From Isoetes taiwanensis (taxonomy: Eukaryota; Streptophyta; Lycopodiopsida; Isoetales; Isoetaceae), in the NCBI GenBank assembly GCA_021234155.1, contig JAJEKV010000034.1, positions 6,306,028 to 6,370,027 on the forward strand: a stretch of 64,000 nucleotides of DNA, in the 5' to 3' direction. The translations under genes and the position numbers were made by a program. This document shows positions 10,293 through 22,401 of the stretch, one piece after another. The stretch's first letter is position 1; every line of letters starts with the position of its first letter. The notes under the pieces were generated by a model that made no database searches, had not been told where the DNA came from, and worked only from the letters and a program-made list of their open reading frames with translations.

Positions 10293-11138
10293 CAGTCCGT
10301 AGCCCAGTAATGAATACTCTTTGCCTGTCGGAGAAAAGGTCTTCCAACCAGCATTTCATAGTCACCCGGATCTTCCCCAGGTTTCCAAACACCAAATTCC
10401 AAGGGGAATTTGAGATCACCAATGCTGATGTGGAGAAGAGGAGTGACGCCTTGAGGACGCGTGATATGGCCATTTGCCAACTTGATGTCATAAGGAGCAC
10501 GGTATAATTGTTTGATGCCCAATTGCTTCCTTAGTTTATCAGTAATGAGATTGACGGCACTACCGCCATCAATTTGGACATGATTGATGTGCTGATTGCC
10601 CACCGTGTATGCACCGTGGGTGTTGAAGTGGCAACAGCTCCAACCAGAACCGTGGGAAGAGGTAACTGATCTTTGAGAGCCGGACAGAGTTTCAAAATGG
10701 TGGCCAGGCTCAAAGGAATCTTGATCTTGGCAAGTTCTTCCTGAAGTTATGTGAAAAAGGATCGGCAGGGTCCAGTGGAGCTGGAGTCTGAGGTAAGGAA
10801 GCGGAGACTTCTTTGAGAAGCTCAACCTCAGCAACAATATTTGGATATGGCTGAGAGCGTGCGCTGGTGGATGATGACGGCGCGGCCTGACGCTGCTGAG
10901 CTCGAGTAGTGGCATGAATATTTGCCAGGGTGTGACCTTCCGCAGCCTGCATGAGTTTCAGAATACTTTGTCTCACTTTAGGCATGATGTGAGGCATGAG
11001 TTTGTCAAGATCAGGTGCAAAGTGAACTTTTTTATCATCTTCATGAGGGACTGTCTCCACCGCAAAAGCAGGTCGCGTGTCATGAGGAATGATGGTCAAA
11101 GGGCGGGAAGCCCGTGTGTGTCGTGTGACGAGACCAAT
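10293..11138 (-). pseudogene. gypsy-A1 pol start: linker and aspartic protease
   Basis: The frame follows gag after an in-frame TAG (11139-11141). The first part has HEDDKKVHFAPDLDKLMPH. A short deletion near 10740 shifts the frame. The protease then shows NHVQIDGGSAVNLI (active-site Asp in D-G-G-S), RPQGVTPLLHISIGDLKFPL and YEMLVGRPFLRQAKSIHYW. It stops being gypsy sequence at 10293, after WATD, where the chromovirus LTR begins. The protease would cleave Gag-Pol in the particle. The copy is dead because it is truncated. Confidence 0.85.
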
Positions 11139-11141
11139 CTA

Positions 11142-12882
11142 ATTTGACTGCTGGACGGGAGGGTTGAGAGCCTGATAAATCTCCTCCTGAGCTTGTTGAT
11201 CCATAGGATTGGAAGTAGACGCTGCTTACTGAGGTCGCTGTTGTTGAGGCGGCCGAGGAGGCTTTCTCAAAACAGGACGAGGGCCCTGTTTACCGTTGGC
11301 CACCCAGAGTTGATAAGCCGTGAGACAGACAGAAGCTGGTTGATTTGAACCTGGAAGTTGAACTTGAACTTGAGGAAGTTGAGGACACGCCGTGGTGGTG
11401 TGACCCCATTCATGACAATGATAACATTGAGCCTTTGAAGGATCAAAGGGAGGAGGATTGCCTTGTCCCCGTGGCTGCCGCTGCGTTTGTTGATATTGCT
11501 GAGGTTGTTGAGTTTGATATTGCTGAGGCTGATATGACGGTTGTTGTTGAGGCGTGTTCTGGACTTGAAAGACCATTTTATTGCGAAAAGGTGTAGGATG
11601 AGAACGAGTGCATTCTTCCGTGGCGTGATTGCACATATTGTATCGTTTACAATGAGGAGGTCCATTGGAGGAGTTGCACTCATTAGCCAGATGACCTTGA
11701 TATTTACAAATAGTACACCAGATGTGAGCGCGTTGTGGATTTGCTTGCTGAGGTTGAACAGAGTTTTGGGGAACCATGACGGGGGGGCATGAAAGGGAGT
11801 TCCTGGAGTTCAATGGCCTGCTCCAGAGACTTGGGACGCAGGTATTCTGTCATGAGCCGAATGGCAGGAGGAAGGCCCTGCAGAAACCAGACGAGGATCT
11901 GGCTTTGCGTGGGGTACTCCTGGAGTTTGCTGACGAGAATGTGAAGACGGTCCGCAAAATCCCTGGCTGACTCCGTGGGCTCTTGTTGAAGCTGATCATC
12001 GTCCGTGGTGCCATAATGAGACAGAAAGGCAGTTTTCATTTCGTGCCAACTTTGTTTCCAGTGACTCTTATTGGCCATCAACCACTGATGAGGGGCGCCT
12101 CTGAGCATGGTCGAAAAGATATGAAACTTAAGTTGTGGTTGCGCATGACCATTCAGAATGGCCAAGGCTTCGAATTCCTCCATATGGGCTTGAGCACTCT
12201 GATCCAGAGGTTTGCCTTTAGTGTTGCCAAAAGTGGGATAAGTCAGCTTCAGATTATGAGTTGGAGATGAAGGCGGAACTTGAGCATAGACAGGTGGATT
12301 TGGTTGAGGATATGCAGAAGCATAGAGAGGTGGAACCGCCTGGGACTGAGAGCAAGGAGGTGGGACTGAAAAACCCGGTGGTCCATAAAAAGTAGCATCC
12401 GGTGGGGAAGGGCCTTGAGAGCCATCCTCCTTAGGCTGGAGATCAGTGGTTTGATAAACAGGAAGAGCGTGCTGAAAAGATGGAGAAGACTGAAATTCGT
12501 GAACATGGGGAGGGCCAAAGGACACTTGATGGTAACCCATCCTCGCAGGAGGTGAAGAAGGTTGTGATGGGAGAGGGGTGTGGCCTGAAGGAATATTGAT
12601 ATAGGTGCTGTTAGGAGTCTGGAAATAGTGAGGCGTGGGCTGAACAGGGGTATGGTGTGGAGATTGTGGTTGTGAACAATGACGACACACAGGGGGAGAC
12701 CCTGGTCGAGAATGAGCACGAGGGGTAGGAGGTGCCGACTGAGCGCGTGAGCGGATGCGACCTCCCTCAATGTCATAAGCAGTGTCATACATATCCCGAA
12801 CAACCTCGCGTCGTTGATGACGCTCCAGTCGAGCCGCCGTTTGGCAAAGAAGTTCTTCAGGAGTGAAAACTCGAGCAGGCAT
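11142..12882 (-). pseudogene. gypsy-A1 gag (capsid and three-knuckle nucleocapsid)
   Basis: The start at 12882 (MPARVFTPEELL) aligns with the Met of A2 and A3. An N-terminal Pro/Ser/Gln-rich region (with RSRAQSAPPTPR) is followed by a capsid-like part (TYPTFGNTKGKPLDQSAQAH, HQWLMANKSHWKQSWHEM, LHILVSKLQEYPTQS). The nucleocapsid has CTICKYQGHLANEC, CKRYNMCNHATEEC (second Cys lost to Tyr) and CYHCHEWGHTTTAC. Lesions: a frameshift in a G-run near 11785 and a TAA at 11226-11228. Gag forms the particle and packages RNA. The next in-frame stop is the TAG at 11139-11141, beyond which pol continues. Confidence 0.85.
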
Positions 12883-12922
12883 GATGGAAAGAAAGGAAAG
12901 ATCAGACCCGGCAGCGCGACAG

Positions 12923-13517
12923 TGTTTGGGGTCTGGGTTCGGGAACTCCTGCAAGACAGCCCTCTGTGAGGACCCTTGGATCTAACAGGAGAATCCGGGG
13001 AGCTATGTCACGCGGGATTTGCAAAACAGAACAGGAAAAGAAAACAGAAAACAGAAAGAGAACAGTATGATCACAATGAAGAGAATAACTTCGTTGATGT
13101 CAATGAAGATACATGAGCTCTCACAATCGAGAGAAAACTGATATGAGACAAGACTCAAAACTCATCTAAAAACTCATGTGCTAGCTCTACTCATATATAT
13201 AGTACAATGGCCTTTCGCCCAATATAGACACTCTGACTGATCTCGGTGCCGACTCCTGGAAGGAGGCCTGATTTGCAGGAATGCTGGCGGTGCCTCTTGA
13301 AGTGCCTGAAATCACGCTGACGCTGACGCGGGCGGTGACGGGCCATCACTTGTCTGAGCGCCGCCTCTTGGTAGCAAACGCGGGCTTTGACTGCGTGGTC
13401 TGCTTGGTCTTCTGCTGGGCCTTTGACGACTGACCCGTGCCTGACTGTGGATCCTTGGACTTGACTTGGTCCATTGTATGCATGAATAGTCCTGTACCAG
13501 GAGGCACAGGACTAACA
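12923..13517 (-). mobile_element. 5' LTR of gypsy-A1 (595 bp)
   Basis: On the plus strand it runs TGTTTGGGG...GGACTAACA, i.e. TGTTAGTCC...CCCCAAACA on the element strand, with TG/CA ends. Length and sequence match 29224-29818, 31704-32297 and 42201-42790. A minus-strand TATA box (TATATATATGAG) lies at 13191-13203. The primer-binding region follows at about 12900-12922 on the minus strand. Confidence 0.9.
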
Positions 13518-14100
13518 ATGCATCAGTTAATCTCAAATCCAGTCCTTCTTGGATATGCTTACTGTTTTTTGCAGAATTGACTTATGTACCTTGTTTGTTG
13601 ACTCTGCCTGACCATTTCCTTGGGGATAATATGCTGAACTCTTTGTGTGTTTGATCTTGAGGGTGCAGAGTAGTTGCTCAATCACTTCATTGACAAATTT
13701 GAACCCTTATCTGATATTAGCTTCAAGGGGATGCCAAATCTGGCACAGATATTTTCATGAAGGAATCTGGCTGTTGTTAGGGCATTTGCTTGTCTCAATG
13801 GCACTGCTTCTGCCCATTTTGTGAAATAATCTGTGGCTACCAGTATAAACTCATGCTGAACAGAAGAAGGAAGATCTATAGGCCATATAAAGTCCAATTT
13901 CCAGACTTGAAAGGGTCCTGGAGATATTATGGCTGTCAGTGGCGCAGGCTGGAGGATTCTCTTTCCAAAGATCTGGCATTTGTGGCAACTTCTAATGTTT
14001 TCAAAGCAGTCTTTGAAGATTGAAGGCCAATAGTAACCTGACCCGAGTATCTTTTTGGCAGTTGTGTCTGCAGCAAAGTGACCTCCACATACACCCTCAT
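13518..14100 (-). pseudogene. gypsy-B integrase fragment
   Basis: Minus strand: zinc-binding N-terminus (GGHFAADTTAKKILGSGYYW, then CHKCQIFGKR), the DDE core with WKLDFIWPIDLP, VATDYFTKWAEAVPL, FGIPLKLISDKGSN, and after a frameshift YYPQGNGQAESTNK, so D, D and E are all recognisable. This is a non-chromovirus gypsy integrase, clearly different from gypsy-A. The fragment is bounded left by the A1 LTR (13517) and right by the chromovirus LTR (14101), and both insertions interrupt it. The rest of gypsy-B is not identifiable in the window. Confidence 0.85.
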
Positions 14101-15590
14101 TGTGACGTCCCCTACTCGTATACGATGCCCGCACCGTATACAAATAGGAGTTCATCCCCCGCACCAGCTCCACATCGTCTGAGGGCCCTCCACATATCCG
14201 CGTGACCGCCTAGAATCCCAAAGTGGGAAGAGTGAAGGGGTCATTTTACCCCCGTCTCCCTCGGGGCCTACCTAGCTGCTGAAGCGTAAACATACACGCC
14301 GGTAACATAACATCATATATATCCACCTCGAAGGGTGGCACATCAACATCTGATAGACAAAGATCAGCACAATACAAGGAAGTTCCTACCCAAGGCTCGG
14401 ACTCTGGGGGATGGTGACAAGCTTGGGTCTCGAGTGAGTTGACGCATGTAATCATGACAATGGATTGGGCTGACATAAGAACATGGCTTAGGGTTGTCCA
14501 CTCCATCCGCCCCTCCCCGTGCACACTTTGCGAGTAGGTTGAAAAGTGTTGGGACTGGATTGTAGCCCCCGCGGGTGCATAGCCAAAGGGATATTCCCTG
14601 GGTTACATCTCCCGGTCCCGATGGGGCGGTAGGGATCACTCCCTCCGAGAGATCTACATCTTGACCCAAGGTGACTAGAGGGCCACCGCCCTTATTCGAC
14701 TTAACTTTGGAAGGTGAACTCCACCCCGGTGTCGAGCCCATGCCTTACCCACACTCGGTGACAAGCCATTAGACCTAGTCACTCCGATCCCGGTGAGGCC
14801 TTACACACCGGAGGGATCGGGTCAAGGGTCGAGAACACGAACCTCATTCTAAGCCCGGTCCGCCCCTTCACCCACAACGGGTGGGCTCACGTACCACAGC
14901 CGAAAACTAGTAATGCACTAAGAGGGACTAGCTAAGATCATCATCTACTAAGCTTTAAGACTCTACCCCCTTCCCAATACAATGAGTCCACAGAATACAT
15001 CCGTCCATCATATCAACATAAGTAAATAAGAACTAATCTAATTCATAGAGTTAGGTTCTTTAGTTAGAGTCAATCTCAGGATCTGCTTGGCTACTAAGGG
15101 TGATTTAATAGGCTAAACCTACTGGTTCGAAGGCTGGAATAAGGTTTAGGCTATTCAATCGACCAAATACCTGATCCCTGGTTCACTCCTCTCGATCCGA
15201 AGGCGTCCATGTCTCGTCGCGCTCGGGATGCGGTCGGAAGGATGATCGACAAAGTCGGGCGCCTTGGCAGATCGTGGGAGTTGGAATTGACTCCTCAGCG
15301 CCAAACCTGAGAGCTCGGAAGGTCTGTGGGCGAAAAAGGGAAAGTTAGGGTTTGGTGCCTTATGTAGGCTATCAGTTAGGTTTAGGGTTTCCATGACCCT
15401 TGGTCTACCTTTAATGGGTTAAAGGTCTAAAAGTGCGCACATTGCTAAGTGTGTGCACCATTGCAAGCTGCCCCCTAGGGCGCCCTTGCTTGGGTACACG
15501 TCGGCGTACACGTCGATTGGGACGGCGTGTACGCGTGACGGTGCAGTACAGTATACGTCCTGGGACCGTATACTGTGCTGGAACGTCACA
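14101..15590 (-). mobile_element. 3' LTR of minus-strand chromovirus relative (1490 bp)
   Basis: Plus-strand ends are TGTGACGTCC and GAACGTCACA, an 8-bp terminal inverted repeat. The polypurine tract sits to its right (15591-15601), so the element reads leftward and this is its 3' LTR. It shares TGTATTGGGAAGGGGGTAG (minus strand) and other blocks with 8660-10292. Palindromes near the U3 end (15505-15533 and 15548-15576) occupy the positions of those in the plus LTR but differ in sequence. It inserted into gypsy-B integrase at 14100. No partner LTR is found. Confidence 0.88.
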
Positions 15591-15601
15591 TTCTCCCCAC
15601 C
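15591..15601 (-). promoter_or_regulatory. Polypurine tract of minus-strand chromovirus relative
   Basis: TTCTCCCCACC on plus reads GGTGGGGAGAA on the element strand, abutting the LTR start TGTGACG. A second similar run (GGTGGGGAGA) occurs about 40 bp further inside. Confidence 0.8.
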
Positions 15602-18430
15602 TTGAAATGATGCTGTCCGCAGCATCGTGGGTCTCCCCACCTTGGAATCTTGCTAACCTGCAATCAACCTGATGCATACGATATACTACTATAATACTTA
15701 CACATTTATTAAGATTACCTTAAGGTAATATTTTTAAATCATTATTATGCCATTACATTATCAAATAACTTGTCAAATCGTAACTTCTATTAAAACAAGG
15801 TACTTATTAGTCTCCGTTATCACAACATTTAGTTTATCACAATTTAACACTTTCATATACAATTATTATTTAAGGTACTCTTCATTCCTTGCAACACATC
15901 CCAACAAAATTTGTGTTGCAAGTCTTTGACCTGTAAAATCTCAGTATTAATTTTACAATATCTATAATTACATACTTACTATCTTAATTATTAGAGTTAC
16001 TCTAAGGTAATGTTTAAGACATTCTTTGTACTATTTCATTATCCAATTAACTTATGACTTCATAACTTAATCCACGCAAGGTAATTATTAACCTTACTTA
16101 ATACAACATTTAAGTTTATCAAAGTTTATCAATTTCATACAAAATTTACACTTCTAAGGTACTCTTCATTCCTTGCAACACATTATAACAAAATTTGTGT
16201 TGCAAGTCTTCGTAGCTCGACCTCCTTGCCCTCCGGAGCGCTCTATTGGCTTGCAGGTCGACACTACGTTAGTACCATTTTAATTATTAATAAAATTTTG
16301 GTTATGTGGTGACCACCCCACCTATCTACATGAATGCATGGCTAATCTCCCGGCGTAGGAAGAGGATGTTTCTTCCATCGTGGCCGTGGAGATAGCGCCT
16401 ATAATGCCTATATGGCGCTCATGCCTACACCTTTAGTTGCCCAGCGTGGAGGATAGGTCCTTCCCGTATATGGGGCGTGAAGGCCAGATTCCTCCTATCA
16501 AAGCATATATGGGGCTAGAGGTGCTTTTCCTATCAATGCATTCCTCAATGACCTCCTTTCTCTCGAGGTCGTCTACTTCGTGGGGGGGGCAGTAGACTTT
16601 GCAAGCGGCTAACCATGGTCATGCCTACATTGACATTACACCACGTCCTAGAGATCACCGTAACGATCTCATCATCGGTAAATACGCATGCAACCCATAC
16701 CTGGCATAGGTTGCATGCGTAGATTAATCTTAACTACACATGAAACTAATCTAAACACAAATCGACATGCCCGAGCCGATTTTTTTGCTGGCTCCTTTAA
16801 TGCATGTGATTAACATAATTACCCTAAGGTAATATTTATGAATTAACATTATCATAGTCTTTGGATACATTACTTCCGATAGTACGATTATATTTACTCT
16901 AATCTTTACAATATTTAACGACTTTAGATCGCGATTATTTAAACAATAACCCTGATTTTTGACCTATTGTTACATAGAGAAGGTTTTAATTATCATACAC
17001 AAGAATTAGATGTGCTTCTTATTCTCTTCCTTGGGTCCTGCATTACCCTTGGAAGTATATCCCTAAGATGCACTTAAGTGTATCTGAATTCTATTTTCTA
17101 TCTATATTTATAAGGATCCAGGAGGTCATATAGCTATCCTTGGAAGGAATTGCATTCTTCTTGAAGGATTAATTAACATGCTACCTCACATTATCGTTGT
17201 TATTTAACTTATTTCCGTATGATACATATACGTCATGAAGAAATTCTATGCAATTATTAGGATCTATATTTAACTTATCTATAAGACACATTAAAGCTTA
17301 TAATGCATGCGCACGCCTTACCTAAGGCTAGAATGCATCCACCCGTTGAGCCGGCTTCGAGTAATTTGGAGATGACTTGGTCGTTGCGTTGCTCCCATAG
17401 TTTTGCTCCACTTCATTGGTGTAGATAGCTACTACGTCAGTCTCGCACGTTGAAGGCCTCCTGAGCCTAAGGTATCTATCTATTTTACGCTCTATTCGCT
17501 TCGGCCATTGCCGGAGTGAACTCTATTCTACGAATTAGGTCAATTCGATGCAAGTACATTCAATCATAAGATTGAGCCCTCCCACTTTCTTCGAAAAGAA
17601 AATGGTCCTGCACCCCTTCAATGACGTTGTACACAACGTCATATCTATTCTCTCCCCTTAAGAGGTTATACGCTTCTTACTTAGCGCATTAATTTACTAG
17701 CCTTAGCTACATATATAACCATCTAAGATGGATGCACATATTATGTTATCATTTATTTCAATATAGTTATGGGTTACCTACTTAGTTAGAACGATTCTAT
17801 CCCACAAGGTTTTGTCATGACGACAATTCCTTTTGTCTCAAAAGACTATTTGATTACTATAATTCTTATTTTAGATGTACCTTACATGTACTATTCTTTT
17901 ATATTCTAGAGATTCCCCCTTTCTTAGTTATTTAAACTCTTGGAATATTCCTACCAATCGAATTGATGTCATCGTAACAAGTTGGCCGGACTTGTTAGAT
18001 TACTTCTTTTCTTTCGGTTGGATTATTCTTTGGAGGTACTAGATTTATACATGGTCAACAATTATCCTAGTAATGATTCCTTCTTAGTGAGGAGATCAAT
18101 CTCACCAAGTGGTTTCAATATGTTGGATGTCTGTTAACAATCGTGTATAATTTTAGTTACTCCTATGCGTTTCCTTCCCAATACTTGACGCTTAGCTCAA
18201 TATTGGGGCAATCCTTTCGGCGAGAATATCTAACAATGCCTTCTAATCTCAATATGGATGTTACCATCCCTACATTTAACCTACTAGGCCCCATGGCCTT
18301 AGATCCTTGACCTTGCTAGAAGCTCATCCACTCGTTGCGCTTGAAGTAGCAAGGTGGACGTTCTTCCGAAGTCCTTTCGATACTTCGGTCTCTCCTTGGC
18401 GGTGGCTCCTCTTTGATGTAGAGGTTGACT
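15602..18430. other. A/T-rich non-coding interior of the minus-strand element, with tandem copies
   Basis: No supportable gene in about 2.8 kb where pol would be expected. Two diverged ~285-bp tandem units (about 15690-15975 and 15976-16260) share TAAGGTACTCTTCATTCC followed by a hairpin TTGCAACACA...TGTGTTGCAA, and a partial third begins near 16805 (TACCCTAAGGTAATATTTATGA-like start). Absence of RT/integrase suggests a non-autonomous or heavily eroded element. Confidence 0.55.
15690..16260. repeat. Tandem pair of ~285-bp units with conserved hairpin
   Basis: Each unit has CTAAGGTAATRTTT-like sequence near its start and ends with TTCCTTGCAACACA, a short loop, then AAAATTTGTGTTGCAAGTCTT. Copies of the hairpin are at about 15888-15922 and 16174-16208. 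Confidence 0.7.
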
Positions 18431-20828
18431 TTGTTCGTTAGAAGCCTCTCATTGCTAGTGGCTTGATGGTGTAGTTGATCACTTGAAATCTTCCATGCCG
18501 CTTTTCAAAAGCCTGAAGGTGGCGCCGTTGAAAAAGATCTTTCATCTTGAACTCTTTGTCTTGGCGGCTAAAGGGCGACTCAGATATCGATATTGTTTCT
18601 TGACTCCATCGACGTCTCATACATCGAGTCCTCTTGTTGCCCAAGAGTGTTGAGGATGTTGATTGCTTCACCCCGCAAATTGCCCGACATCTCTTCCTTT
18701 GATGCATTACGCTATGGGGGGGAATAACAAGGGAACTATATATGCAAAGCATATAACTTACATAATTACAATTACTACTAGAGCTATTAGGTCCCCCTTG
18801 TGCCTCCCTCCGAGTTGCACACCTACTCCTTGGCAATGTCATCGGTGTTCCTCCCGGTGCAATGGTGTTGACGATCCATATCCTCCTATTTGTACGTCAG
18901 CTCGTACTCCGGGGTAACTTGTTGATGTACTTGGGCCCTCCGATGTTTGTCGGCTATGGCACAACACGCTTTGCATCACATTCTAACTAAAGGTGTGGTG
19001 GTCGTTGATGCTTCGACATTTCGGTCTGCTTCCTGATCCTGTTCTCGGGCGGTAACTGTTCCCCCCTTCATGATACTTGAAGCTATTTGAAGGCGTCTCT
19101 TGAGGCTGTGCGCGATTCCTTTGGCTATACTCCTCTGGAGTTGTGCTCTTCTGCAGTTGTTCTTTGAATCGTCCATCCTTGGGTTCACCAAGTTGCATGC
19201 AAGTCCGCGTGCAAGTCATCGGCTCGCCTCGCTTAGTTGCTTCTCCATCGAGTTTCCAAACTTCCTTGTTTGATCCCCTCGATCACATGGCTTGGACGTT
19301 GTCACGTTCCACTGTGCTATGCTGTCTTCCTGTCTTGAGGTACCTTCCGGTGGCTTAGATTGTGCTCGTCAGTTTTGATCCTCCTGTTGCCTCTAGGGAG
19401 CTCGTGGAAGAAGTCGGTTGCTAGCACTTCTCCGCTTTCGGTTCACGGCCTTTGTCCCTCTATGCATGTCGGTCTCTCCGGCAAGTAAGGCATCATGGCT
19501 CTCCTCCCCGATGGCTCTCGTTTGTCGGGATGATGGATCCTTATATGTGCGCAGCTTTACCCTTGAGTTGAAGAAGTACCGCCTTAGATATACTCTTGTC
19601 GTTGGATAGCCCGGTTGTTATCTTGAACTCTCTTTTTTCTTTGAAGGTGCTTGGTTGCTATCCCTGGTCGTTAAGGTGCCGAATGCTTCTACCTTGGGCA
19701 TTTGATGTGCCCATGTCGGAGATGTGATTGGCTTCTTCTCTTCTAATTCTTGGTAGGAGTACCGTGAAGCCATCACCTAGTTGTTGAAGGCATATTTCCT
19801 CGTCGCAGTGCCTTTCGTAAGTGCATCTCCATCTAATACCCGTGTCATAGGGCATCACCCTATATTACCACAAGGTGGAGCTATGGTCGTCGAGATGTTG
19901 CCTTCTTAGTTGGCTCGTTGATGTCGGGTCGTTCCTCCTTCTATTGTTGAGGCCACTCGTGTCATAAGTTCGTCAAGTGTTGCCGATGTGCGGTGCCGTT
20001 GATCACTTGAGTAGGATCACCTGGCCGTTCCAGTCGGGCATTCTTGAATGTCTTCGAAGCTCTGAGATCGTGGTTGGTAGGCATGCCTTGTCATTCCTCC
20101 GCATGTTGAATTTCTGAGTGCGACTCCTGTTGCTTGGGCTTTGCTCCATTCCAAGGTGCATCTCTTTGTGCCTGGAAGTGTGATCATCTCCATTGCACCC
20201 GTCATAGCTCCTTTTGGTCGCCTTTGCGTGATTTGTACCTGCTGGCTAGGTCGTCTCCTTCGTCCTTTGGGTCCTATCCATTCGAGTCTCGTACTCCTTG
20301 GCTGACGTAGTAAGGTCGTCCTTCCTTTGGTTTCTAGGTGTTTCAGGGTCGGGAATTCTTTTCGAGTGGGATATTCTCCTCCTTGATATGCGTCTCCTCC
20401 CTCTCATGGTCTCCTACTTTTTGGAACCGATGAAAGTTCTCCTGCTGGTGCAAGGGAGCTGGAAACTCGTCCTGGTCGCCGTAGGTGCTTTGTGATTGCC
20501 TAGTTTGGTTGCTCCTTTTGTTGACGTTTCATGACATTCGCTTGAGCTGCTGGGCTGCAAGGTCGTGGTGGTCTTCCCTCCGGTTTCTATATGCTCCTGT
20601 GTCGCCATGACTTCTCTCCTCGACGGAAGATTATGCCCTCTGGCCCTACCTCGTGATGCTAATGCGGCATCGATGTCTAACGTCTTCCTGCACCTGTATT
20701 TTGTTGCCTTGCGTTCTTCCATTTAAAGCTCATGTGCGTCGAGTTGGTGAAGGCATTGAGATCCTCTTTCTGATGTGAGCTCATGGAAGGTTGACATCTA
20801 GAAAATTCTTGATGCCGCTGGTTACCAT
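18431..20828 (-). pseudogene. Decayed gag-like region of the minus-strand element
   Basis: No long frame survives. At 19547-19574 the minus strand reads LQLKGKAAH followed by a stop where a Trp would be expected, resembling the L-K-G-K-A-A-x-W capsid motif of gypsy gags. Around 19000-19219 another minus frame is Gln/Lys/Arg-rich with PEEYSQRN, like the capsid C-terminal helices. Position (5' side of the element) fits gag. The region ends abruptly at 20828, where gypsy-A2 ORF3 resumes. Just inside this end the minus strand has TGGTAACCAGCGGC (20813-20826), which could be a primer-binding site left without its LTR. Assignment is tentative. Confidence 0.35.
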
Positions 20829-22106
20829 GTAAGGTCTTGGGCTTGAGTGTTGTAATGCCTAGAGAGCTCTGTATACAGCGTGTCCAGCTTGGCAATGTCT
20901 TTATCCTTGTCAACCAAGAAAGTCTCTGTTGCCTTGACCTGCTCCAATAATTCCTGAATGGTGGTCTGCAATTGAGTCTGTTGATCGGCCAGCAGACTAT
21001 TCTGATGGTGGGCAGCCTTTAGATCCTCACGGGCCTGTAAAAAAAACCTCGTGCTTGGCTTGAAGCTGGGTCTCCAGAGTATGAACTTGCGTGGTAGCAG
21101 CTTGAAGGTCTCGGTGAACCGCGTCTGAGGCCTCCAGGGCCGCTTGAACCCCATTCATGAGAGCTTCCTGGGATGCTTGTATCTTGAGAGCAGCAGCTTG
21201 AACTTCCTGCTGATATTGATACAAAAGCTGGCGAGGGTGCGGAGGTGGAGGAGCCTGCTGTTGCCTTGTTTGTGATGTTTGTGAGACATGTTGAGAACTG
21301 AAGGGCCTTGTTTTTGTAGAGGAGGAGGAGACAGTGACATGCGTGGTGTTATGTTGGACATGACCAGAAGAAGAAGGGCGTGAAGTGCCAACTGGTTGAT
21401 TTTGAGGAAGGGACTGCTGAGTGGAAGCATGAGAAGCAGAAGGTGATGGAGGAAAGTAATGACGGATGATGGCTTGAAGATGGCCACCCACAGAAACTTC
21501 AGAGATAGAGGAGGGGGCAGCCCTAATACGGCCGACTTCTTGAAGAAGGTGGTAGAACAACAGCTGGGGCCAATCAACGTGATGGTTGGAGCGGATAGCA
21601 GTGATCACCAAATTATAGAAAGGCTTATTGATATGGGTGTTCTTGATAGAATACCCAAGGAACTTGCGCCACAGAAACTTAACAAAAGTGTCATGGGACT
21701 TGGCAATATTTGTCAGGCGATGCATGTTCGCTTGATAAGCAGGAGCACCGAACTCAGTGACATCGAGATCCTGTAAGGCAGCCCAAGATAAACAAGGGGT
21801 TTGCAAAGGAATATGGAATACCTCAGAAATCAGGGGCTGGGTCAGCAAAATGGTGGTGCCATCGACCACAGTAGCGTATCCATTCGGACTGTTGACGATG
21901 TGAGCGATGAACTGCTTCAATTGGTCTGGATTAGGAGCCGGGAGCTCCATTTGCGAGAATTCATAAAGCTTCTGGCGTTCCGCGACTTCACGACTTGGGC
22001 CAACAAGGGCTTCACGAAAAGTGGGCGTCAAGAAAGATACTGACTCGTAAAGAGCCGGTTCCCTGGGAGCAGTAGCTTGAAGTGTAGGAAATTTGGGTGC
22101 AGCCAT
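20829..22106 (-). pseudogene. gypsy-A2 ORF3 (extra sense ORF), N-terminal and coiled-coil part
   Basis: Starts at 22106 with MAAPKFPTLQ, as in A3. Residues ~1-200 form a folded-looking domain (FREALVGPSREVAERQKLYE, FIAHIVNSPNGYATVVDGTT, FVKFLWRKFLGYSIKNTHIN, HHVDWPQLLFYHLLQEV). This organisation recalls the putative plant transposon protein domains seen with plant gypsy elements, but I cannot confirm homology. A Ser/Thr/Gln-rich linker (~210-290) follows, then a coiled coil (Gln/Ala/Leu heptads). The A-run near 21038-21046 shifts the frame; it continues at 21154-20829 and ends at the breakpoint. Neighbour: the divergent antisense gene, about 760 bp away including the LINE insert. Function unknown. 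Confidence 0.7.
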
Positions 22107-22401
22107 AACAAAGAGCTTCAGAAAAGAACGACGATACAAAGGCGGAGAGCGGAGAACAGAAGACGAAGGCACAGATAGACGAAAAGGTTTTAGGGTGCGC
22201 AAGTGTAGGATGAGGGCGAAACAACAACCGTTGATGATGCCAGATGGCGATAGATGCGAAGGAGGTGATTGAGAGGCAAAAATTTGGCTAAATCCCCAAA
22301 CAACAAAGGGAGAAACAAGGAACGGTTGAGATGAGACGTGAGAGAATGATCTGATGTGACATGTGGCAAAAGGACGCACATTAATGTTCGATGGGCGTGA
22401 A

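Larger units (their letters stand above)
10293..13517 (-). mobile_element. gypsy-A copy A1, 5' half (LTR, gag, protease)
   Basis: A minus-strand, non-chromovirus gypsy element of the same family as A2 and A3. From right: 5' LTR (12923-13517), primer-binding region, gag (11142-12882), then the pol start with protease, cut at 10293 by the plus-strand chromovirus LTR. The rest of pol, ORF3 and the 3' LTR are not seen to the left. The right flank begins ATGCA, inside gypsy-B integrase sequence, so A1 itself inserted into gypsy-B. Confidence 0.85.

Noticed and set aside
12966-13517. LTR boundary at TGTGAGGACC, 43 bp further in
   Set aside because: It looked like a TG start, but the target duplication GTGCA of A3 lies outside TGTTTGGGG, so the LTR is ~43 bp longer.
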